Assembly (NCBI GenBank): GCA_017408185.1
Contig: JAFQVE010000152.1
Span: forward strand, 1 to 13,620
Direction: 5' to 3'
Length of the DNA: 13,620 nt
Source: Oscillospiraceae bacterium
GTDB lineage: Bacteria > Bacillota_A > Clostridia > Oscillospirales > JAAYXM01
Both the position numbers and the translations under genes were made by a program. The notes beneath the pieces are model-generated. The model did no database searches. It was not told where the DNA came from and saw only the letters and a program-made list of their open reading frames with translations. Shown in pieces: positions 7,290 to 12,303 of the stretch. Numbering within the stretch: position 1 is the first letter of the stretch; every line of letters begins with the position of its first letter.

Positions 7290-8366
7290 ATGAAAAAATT
7301 GAACGTTGCCGTAATCGGATACGGCAGAAGCGGATGCGACATCCACTCGAGATTCTTCAAATCGGAAAACAACGACATTGTGAACGTTGTTGCAGTTGTT
7401 GAGCTCGACCCGGCTCGTGAAGCCGCTGCAAAGGCAGACTTTGGCTGTGATACCTACAGCGACTACAAAGCTCTCCTTGACCGCAAGGACATCGACCTTG
7501 TTGTCAACGCATCTTACTCTCATATGCATTATCCCATCACTCTTGACCTTATAAACCATGGCTTTAACGTACTTACAGAAAAGCCTATCTGCAAGAAGGC
7601 ATCTCAGCTTCAGGAGCTTATTGATGCAGCGAAGAAGAACAACGTTCTCTTCACTATTTTCCAGCAGTCACGCCTTTCCCAGTACTTCATGGAAATGGAA
7701 AAAATTATAAATTCCGGCGTTCTCGGCGAAGTAAAGCTCGCACGCGCACGCTTCAATGGCTTTAGCCGCCGCTATGACTGGCAGACTGCTATCTGCCGCG
7801 ACGCAGGCGCTATGAGAAACACAGGCCCGCACCCGTTTGAGCAGTGCATCTGGCTTGCAGGAACGGATGAAATGCCGAAGAACATTTACTCAAAGCTTGA
7901 AATCTGGAACTCCGTCGGCGATGCTGAGGACTATGTTTTCGCAATTCTTGAATACGAGAACGGCAAACGCTTTGAAATTGAAATCAACCCGTCCGACCCG
8001 TACAACGAAGGCTGGCTCTACCGTGTTTACGGTACCCGCGGTGCAACGCGCGTTTCCTCAACAAAGATTGAATATCAGTACTACCTCGAAGAAGAGTGCC
8101 CGCAGCCGACATTTGATATCAAGTCTCTCCACAAGGAAGACGGCTCACCCTCTTACTGCCAGGATAAGATTGAATGGCACAAGGAGACTCTCGAGCTCAA
8201 CGGCGATGCTTTCGAGTTCGGCACTGCTGCATACTACCACCGTCTCTACGACCATATGGTAAACGGCGGCGAGCTCTTCATCAAACCCGAGCACATCATC
8301 CCCGAAATTGCAATCTTCGAGGAAATCGAGCGTCAGAACCCGCTTACACAGAAGATTTTTGACTAA
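7290..8366 (+). CDS. Gfo/Idh/MocA-family NAD(P)-dependent oxidoreductase
   Basis: This 358-residue dehydrogenase has a Rossmann GxGxxG (GYGRSG, 10-15), an acidic strand-2 end (VVELD, E39) that points to NAD, and TEKP (96-99) with the family Lys (K98). The substrate domain motif is GAMRNTGPHPFEQ (173-185). The catalytic His is kept (H181) and the usual Asp four residues earlier is Asn (N177), as in the 1739 gene. The C-terminal beta-sheet domain is of normal length. The ATG follows AAAGGAG. The next gene begins 16 bp after its stop, so the two form an operon. It is richer in GC-ending codons than the genes left of 6000, consistent with higher expression or a different history. The exact substrate is unknown. 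Confidence 0.92.
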   Translation: MKKLNVAVIGYGRSGCDIHSRFFKSENNDIVNVVAVVELDPAREAAAKADFGCDTYSDYKALLDRKDIDLVVNASYSHMHYPITLDLINHGFNVLTEKPICKKASQLQELIDAAKKNNVLFTIFQQSRLSQYFMEMEKIINSGVLGEVKLARARFNGFSRRYDWQTAICRDAGAMRNTGPHPFEQCIWLAGTDEMPKNIYSKLEIWNSVGDAEDYVFAILEYENGKRFEIEINPSDPYNEGWLYRVYGTRGATRVSSTKIEYQYYLEEECPQPTFDIKSLHKEDGSPSYCQDKIEWHKETLELNGDAFEFGTAAYYHRLYDHMVNGGELFIKPEHIIPEIAIFEEIERQNPLTQKIFD

Positions 8367-8382
8367 TCGGAGGAAATAAACA

Positions 8383-9264
8383 ATGTTTAAAATAGCTATT
8401 CTCGGCACGGAAAACTCCCATGCTCGCGCGTTCTGCAACCTGATTTACAAGGGCTGTGCGCTCAACGGCAATGTTCCGTATGCTGATTTTGAAGTAATCG
8501 GTCTCTGCGGTGACAGCGAAGATGAAAACAAGCTTCTCCAGGAAATCACCGGTGGCAAAGCTGAGATTTCCACAGACGGAGATAAATGGGTTGACGAGGT
8601 CGACGCTGTTATGGTAACAGCACGTCACGGCGGAAAGCACCTTGCATACGCAAGAAAGTACATAGAGGCAGGCAAGCCTGCATTTATCGACAAGCCGATT
8701 ACAATTGACCCCGAGGAAGCTCTTGAGCTTGTTCGCCTTGCAAAGAAGAACAACGTTCCGCTCTGCGGCGGTTCCTCTCTCGGCGTTATCGAGGATACCC
8801 AGAAGATGAAAACTCTCCGCAAGGCTCAGGAAGATCCCATCTTCGGCGGAAGCGTTTCCGCTCCCATCAGTATGAAGAACGAATGGGGCGATTTCTTCTT
8901 CTACTCACAGCATCTTGTTCAGATTATGACAGAGGTTTTCGGTCACAATGTTGAGTCTGTTCTCGCAGTTGGCAGAGAGAATGCCGCAACGCTTATCGCT
9001 CGTTATCCGGATTACGATGTATCCGGTCACTACGGCACATCAGGCTACAGCGCTACAATCTACGCAAAGAGCGCAACTCACCATCAGAGCCTTTCTCTTG
9101 CAAACGCATATCTTAACGAGTTCCGTCGCTTCGAGCATATGGTTCGCACCGGCGGTATGCCCGAGACCTACGAAGAGCTTATCACTCCCGTATTCATCCT
9201 CAACGCTATCAAGGAAGCAATTGATACCGGCAAGGAAGTTAAGGTCGCAAAGTTTGAAATATAA
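8383..9264 (+). CDS. Short, divergent Gfo/Idh/MocA-like oxidoreductase
   Basis: The 293-residue protein keeps the two-domain order of the family but is shorter than usual (about 330-400). The nucleotide loop reads LGTENSHA (7-14) instead of GxGxxG. The EKP motif is IDKP (102-105), keeping the Lys. The candidate catalytic His is in FFYSQHLVQ (H177), with no DxGxH motif. Similar proteins accompany sugar dehydrogenases, either as a partner subunit or as an enzyme for a related keto-sugar. The ATG follows a perfect GGAGG 10 nt upstream. It is the second and last gene of its operon, 16 bp after the larger oxidoreductase, and is followed by a strong terminator 14 nt beyond its stop. Whether it binds NAD is uncertain because of the altered loop. 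Confidence 0.85.
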   Translation: MFKIAILGTENSHARAFCNLIYKGCALNGNVPYADFEVIGLCGDSEDENKLLQEITGGKAEISTDGDKWVDEVDAVMVTARHGGKHLAYARKYIEAGKPAFIDKPITIDPEEALELVRLAKKNNVPLCGGSSLGVIEDTQKMKTLRKAQEDPIFGGSVSAPISMKNEWGDFFFYSQHLVQIMTEVFGHNVESVLAVGRENAATLIARYPDYDVSGHYGTSGYSATIYAKSATHHQSLSLANAYLNEFRRFEHMVRTGGMPETYEELITPVFILNAIKEAIDTGKEVKVAKFEI

Positions 9265-9277
9265 CCTCAGGGATGTT

Positions 9278-9308
9278 AAATCCGCCGCTGACGCGGCGGA
9301 TTTTCTAT
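9278..9308 (+). terminator. Intrinsic terminator of the oxidoreductase operon
   Basis: An 11-bp GC-rich stem (AAATCCGCCGC at 9278-9288 with its complement at 9293-9303) encloses a TGAC tetraloop and leads into TTTCT. It begins 13 nt after the stop codon of the second oxidoreductase. Confidence 0.92.
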
Positions 9309-9360
9309 ACTCTTTTTGCGCTTCAACTCCCCATCTCAGGAGATAGGTAAAAAGTTCCTG

Positions 9361-9403
9361 AAACAACAAGCGGTGTGCAGATTTTGCACACCGCTTGTTG
9401 TTT
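9361..9403. terminator. Bidirectional 19-bp hairpin between convergent genes
   Basis: A perfect 19-bp stem (9361-9379 with 9385-9403) encloses the 5-nt loop GATTT. The outer end of the stem is A/T rich on both strands, so it can end leftward transcription of hppA, whose stop is at 9428, and back up the terminator at 9278 for rightward transcripts. Confidence 0.85.
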
Positions 9404-9427
9404 TGAGGTATAATAGATAGGGGGGTA

Positions 9428-11530
9428 TCAGAATTTAAAGAGGGTGAAGTTGCGGATAAGAGTTACAAGAGTGTTTGCAACGGTTGACATCATCTTAATG
9501 AAAATATCAAGCGCAACGCCTACGACATCCTTTCTCGTATCGCCCACGGTGTCACCGGTAACAGCCGCCTTATGAGCCGCGCTCCCCTTGCCGTGACCCT
9601 CTATTGCGCCGCTTTCAATGTACTTCTTCGCATTGTCAAACGCACCGCCGGAGTTGCCCATAAACAGCGCACGCGGAATTGCACAGACCGTTGCACCGAC
9701 AAGAAGACCGCCGACGAACTCAACGCCGAAGAGAAATCCTCCCGCAATCGGAATAAGAAGTGCAAGACATGACGGGACGAGCATCTTTTTAAGTGCCTGA
9801 CGTGCCGCCATTTCAACACAGCGGTTGTATTCCGGCTTTACCGTTCCTTCAAGCACGCCCGGGATTGAAAGCTGACGGTCACCCTCTTCTGCCATAAGAC
9901 GGGCAGACTCTATTGTGTTGTCTGTAAGAAGTGCCGAGAAATATTCAACAAGCGCACCGCCGATAATCGCGCCGGCAACAACGATAAAGCTTGCCATATT
10001 GAGAATCGGCGCTCCGGAAGAGTAGTTTCCGACATAAGCAGTTATAAGAGAAACCGTTGCAAATGCGGCAGAGCCGATAGCAAAGCCTTTACCGATAGCG
10101 GCAGTTGTATTACCGACGGAGTCAAGCTTGTCGGTAATTACGCGAACCTCAGGTGCGAGGTGGCAGGATTCTGCAAGACCGCCGGCGTTATCCGCAATCG
10201 GGCCGAAGGCGTCAATTGAAACCGTGGCACCAACGAATGCAAGCATACCGAGCGCTGCAATTGCGATACCGTATGTACCGCAGACAATACCGGCAAGCAC
10301 GAGCGCGATACCGATAAGAAGGATAGGCGCAAGGCAGGAGCGTGAGCCGACAGCGTCGCCCTTCGTGATAACGAAGCTTTCGCCGTCCTTTGCCATCTCG
10401 GCAAGAAGCTTTGTCGGCTTGAAATCCGCAGAGGTGTAATACTCCGTAATTGTTCCGATTGCAATGCCGCAGACGATACCAAGAACGCCGGATATCCACG
10501 GACTGAGCCAGCCGAAGCGGAAATCTGCAATTTCGATATCATTGAAAATAACATAAGAAGCAACAAAACCGATGATTATTGTGAGACCTGCGGAAATCCA
10601 TGTTGCAATATTAAGCTCACGCGAGGGGTTATCGCCCATCTTGCGGATTGCCGCAAAGCCCAGTCCAAGAAGGCAGCCGAGAAGCCCGCCACCTGCAAGA
10701 ACTATCGGATAAGTCGCAGTTGCGGAGAAAACCGCATCGCCGAGCGGTGCGAAATTAGAAACAGCGATCATTATAGCTGCCGCCATGGTCGCAACAAAGC
10801 TCTCAAGAAGGTCAGAGCAGTTTCCCGCGATATCGTTTACGTTATCGCCGATAAAGTCAGCCACAACATTTGGAACGCGGCTGTCATCCTCCGGCATATC
10901 GTGGCGGATTTTTGCAAGAATATCAGCAGATATATCCGCCGCCTTTGTGTAGTTACCACCGGCAACACGGTTAAACATAGCAACAACAGAGCAGCCGAGC
11001 GAGTAAGTGGAAATTCTCATAATGGACGGATTGCAGGTAAGGTTTGCAAGAAAACCGGTCCCGGTAGCATCAGCGTCAACCCCGCCCCACATAAGAAGAA
11101 CAGAGACAAGACCGAACATACCGAAAGCCTGAACCGCAAGACCGGAGATGCTTCCGCCGCAAAGCGCAACCTTAACGGTTTCGCCGATTGAAAGCGATTC
11201 ACGCGCACGGTTTGCAGTACGGACATTTGCGTATGTAGCGCTTCTCATACCGAGCACGCAGACAATACTGCTCATCGCAGCACCCATAATAAAAGTGATA
11301 CCACTTGTCTTTTCAATAAACAGAGAGAAGACAAGTGCGACGAGAATAACCACGATTGAAATGGTTTTATACTCCGTCTTCATAAATGTGGATGCGCCGC
11401 TGCGGATGATAGCCGCCATCTCAGCCATCTCGGCTGTACCTTCGCTCATCTTGCGTATGCGCACATAATTAAATGCAACATAGCAGAAGGTTAAAACGAT
11501 TACTGCGAGGACAATTACATAGGGTGACAT
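9428..11530 (-). CDS. hppA: Membrane-bound ion-translocating pyrophosphatase, probably K+-dependent
   Basis: This integral membrane enzyme couples hydrolysis of cytoplasmic PPi to export of H+ or Na+, saving energy in anaerobes. The 700-residue protein has many hydrophobic segments, as expected for 16 helices. Substrate-site motifs appear in order: YTKAADISADILAK (194-207), PEDDSRVP (213-220), DNVNDIAGNCSDL (229-241), DAFGPIADNAGG (440-451), GNSGGAFDNAKKYIE (626-640) and GDTVGDTRKD (659-668). GNTTAA (473-478) has Ala where K+-independent enzymes have Lys, so it should be K+-dependent. Several signatures differ from the usual DVGADLVGK, DNVGDVAGMGADL and DPFKDTAGP. H+ versus Na+ specificity cannot be read from these motifs. 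The start at 11530 follows AGGAGG; a start 53 codons upstream would span the promoter and is rejected. The gene appears monocistronic. Confidence 0.95.
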   Translation of the reverse strand: MSPYVIVLAVIVLTFCYVAFNYVRIRKMSEGTAEMAEMAAIIRSGASTFMKTEYKTISIVVILVALVFSLFIEKTSGITFIMGAAMSSIVCVLGMRSATYANVRTANRARESLSIGETVKVALCGGSISGLAVQAFGMFGLVSVLLMWGGVDADATGTGFLANLTCNPSIMRISTYSLGCSVVAMFNRVAGGNYTKAADISADILAKIRHDMPEDDSRVPNVVADFIGDNVNDIAGNCSDLLESFVATMAAAIMIAVSNFAPLGDAVFSATATYPIVLAGGGLLGCLLGLGFAAIRKMGDNPSRELNIATWISAGLTIIIGFVASYVIFNDIEIADFRFGWLSPWISGVLGIVCGIAIGTITEYYTSADFKPTKLLAEMAKDGESFVITKGDAVGSRSCLAPILLIGIALVLAGIVCGTYGIAIAALGMLAFVGATVSIDAFGPIADNAGGLAESCHLAPEVRVITDKLDSVGNTTAAIGKGFAIGSAAFATVSLITAYVGNYSSGAPILNMASFIVVAGAIIGGALVEYFSALLTDNTIESARLMAEEGDRQLSIPGVLEGTVKPEYNRCVEMAARQALKKMLVPSCLALLIPIAGGFLFGVEFVGGLLVGATVCAIPRALFMGNSGGAFDNAKKYIESGAIEGHGKGSAAHKAAVTGDTVGDTRKDVVGVALDIFIKMMSTVANTLVTLIRNFTLFKF

Positions 11531-11589
11531 GAGCTCTGCCTCCTGAATGAATTTAATATATGTATATTCCCCTGAAAAGAGAAATATTA

Positions 11590-11628
11590 CACTTTTTGAT
11601 ATATTATACAATAAAGTTACAAAAAGTG
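11590..11628. promoter_or_regulatory. Dyad flanking the hppA -10 box, candidate operator
   Basis: CACTTTTTG (11590-11598) and its exact reverse complement CAAAAAGTG (11620-11628) are separated by 21 bp, with centres 30 bp apart, close to three helical turns. They bracket the -10 and the right copy overlaps the -35, a good layout for a repressor. No known regulator motif is recognised. Confidence 0.4.
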
Positions 11629-11631
11629 CAA
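11603..11631 (-). promoter_or_regulatory. Putative sigma-A promoter of hppA
   Basis: On the minus strand, TTGCAC (11626-11631) and a perfect TATAAT (11603-11608) are spaced by 17 bp. The leader would be about 65 nt, ending in AGGAGG before the ATG at 11530. Confidence 0.65.
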
Positions 11632-11694
11632 TAATTGTTAAAAAATAAACACCTTTTTGTTGAAAAACAGACAATTTATTGACAAACACTTAAC

Positions 11695-11719
11695 AAAAAA
11701 CGAACCTCCCCTGATGAGG
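11695..11719 (-). terminator. Weak terminator-like hairpin after the small gene
   Basis: On the minus strand, a 4-bp stem (11716-11719 with 11705-11708) and a 7-nt loop are followed by TTCG and six Ts (11695-11700). It lies about 16 nt after the stop of the 84-residue gene. The stem is short, so some transcripts may read through into hppA. Confidence 0.3.
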
Positions 11720-11734
11720 AAGCCCGTGTGAAAG

Positions 11735-11989
11735 CTATTTACCCAGCGTTTCCAATATGTATTCTGTCCCAAAGCTCACGCCCTTTTCAAACGCACGTTC
11801 TGCTGCCATTGCGCTAAGAGCGTTGCTTAACTCGGTATATTCTTCAAAAATCGCCTTCTGTTCGTCCGTAAGACTCGACAGAAGCCTTTTCTGACACTCT
11901 ACCGCCATTTTCGTAAGCTTTTCCTCTTCTTTTGTTTTTTCGCATGGCTGTTGCGACAAATGCAAGTTCCACAGGTCTTTTATCACCAT
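11735..11989 (-). CDS. Small helical cytoplasmic protein, DUF6809-like
   Basis: The 84-residue protein has no signal peptide or membrane segment and is probably mostly helical and charged. From residue 36 on, the pattern LSSLTDEQKAIFEEYTEL and then SAMAAERAFEKGVSFGTEYILE recalls DUF6809, a Firmicutes family of small proteins of unknown function whose members share EEK-LF, an acidic helix and an FxxGFxLGAxxMLE tail. This match is from memory of the family pattern, not a search. The start is well supported: GGAGG lies 8 nt before the ATG. It sits about 50 nt downstream of the terminator of the structured RNA at 12039-12206, so it may be expressed by read-through of that element. hppA downstream has its own promoter. 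Confidence 0.7.
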   Translation of the reverse strand: MVIKDLWNLHLSQQPCEKTKEEEKLTKMAVECQKRLLSSLTDEQKAIFEEYTELSNALSAMAAERAFEKGVSFGTEYILETLGK

Positions 11990-12038
11990 TGTGCAATCCT
12001 CCGTTGCTATTATTTTTCGCTATGTGTTTTTATATACT

Positions 12039-12067
12039 AAAAAAGCGCACAACCAAAGGTCATGCGC
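12039..12067 (-). terminator. Intrinsic terminator of the structured RNA
   Basis: On the minus strand, GCGCATGACC (12058-12067) pairs with GGTTGTGCGC (12045-12054) as ten base pairs, two of them G-U. The loop is UUU and six Ts follow (12039-12044). It ends the candidate RNA and lies 50 nt before the start of the 84-residue gene. Confidence 0.85.
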
Positions 12068-12206
12068 CGAAAAACACATGCTTTGATTTGTTGCAACACA
12101 AATTGAATTAACACCGTAAACCAGTATGCTAATTTGAGCATGCATTTTTACCTAATACAGGTAAAATTATGCACACCGACTTACAGTAATATTCAATTCG
12201 TGTTGC
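12039..12206 (-). ncRNA. Candidate structured small RNA or terminating leader, about 168 nt
   Basis: On the minus strand a strong promoter would start transcription at about 12206. The RNA folds as a rod: stem P1 is 16 bp (12191-12206 with 12093-12108), followed by a 3x4 internal loop, then stem P2 of 17 bp (12171-12187 with 12113-12129), an asymmetric 4x16 loop, and an apical 8-bp hairpin (12159-12166 with 12146-12153, loop GUAUU). A 25-nt single strand leads to a terminator at 12039-12067. P1 and P2 contain six G-U pairs and no mismatches; on the plus strand these would all be A-C mismatches, so the fold belongs to the minus-strand transcript. Inner segments UGCAU/AUGCA and UGCU/AGCA allow a competing fold. 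It is not a tRNA or tmRNA. 6S RNA is possible but the large central bubble is missing. Confidence 0.65.
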
Positions 12207-12212
12207 TTTTAC

Positions 12213-12241
12213 AGTATAACACAAATTTCACCTTTTGTAAA
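12213..12241 (-). promoter_or_regulatory. Strong sigma-A promoter of the structured RNA
   Basis: On the minus strand, TTTACA (12236-12241, one mismatch to consensus) and TATACT (12213-12218, one mismatch) are spaced by 17 bp, with an extended -10 TGT (12219-12221). The expected first nucleotide falls at about 12206, exactly where the paired 5' end of the folded RNA begins. Confidence 0.75.
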
Positions 12242-12268
12242 GGAAAACAGCGCGGAAAATCTCCGCGC
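12239..12268 (-). terminator. Intrinsic terminator of the SLH protein gene
   Basis: On the minus strand, a 7-bp stem GCGCGGA/TCCGCGC (12262-12268 with 12250-12256) has a 5-nt loop and is followed by TGTTTTCCTTT. It begins about 35 nt after the SLH stop codon. Its T-rich tail touches the -35 box of the small RNA promoter, so the two units abut. Confidence 0.8.
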
Positions 12269-12303
12269 CGTTTCCCTCTATTCGGGGTGGAAATGGACTT
12301 ACA

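Larger units (their letters stand above)
11990..12303. other. 314-bp intergenic region: contents
   Basis: This gap contains, from right to left, the SLH gene terminator (12239-12268), the small RNA promoter (12213-12241), the folded RNA (12093-12206) and its terminator (12039-12067), then the short upstream region of the 84-residue gene with GGAGG next to its ATG. A TATATA-like box just after the terminator's T-run could be a weak separate promoter for that gene, but it lacks a good -35. Confidence 0.7.

Noticed and set aside
9409..9414. Plus-strand TATAAT upstream of the hppA 3' end, as an antisense promoter
   Set aside because: The nearest -35-like hexamer is TTGCAC with 19-bp spacing inside the terminator stem; too weak to call.
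10138..10566. 142-codon frame and neighbours inside hppA
   Set aside because: They are alternate-frame shadows of hppA with low-complexity Ser/Arg/Leu translation.
11531..11689. N-terminal extension of hppA by 53 residues
   Set aside because: It would include the promoter; AGGAGG precedes the ATG at 11530, and the extension does not resemble the family N-terminus.
12093..12206. Interpretation of the palindrome as a miniature transposable element
   Set aside because: No target-site duplication is seen, the G-U bias is one-sided, and the promoter and terminator match the RNA strand. A genome-wide copy search could still revive this idea.
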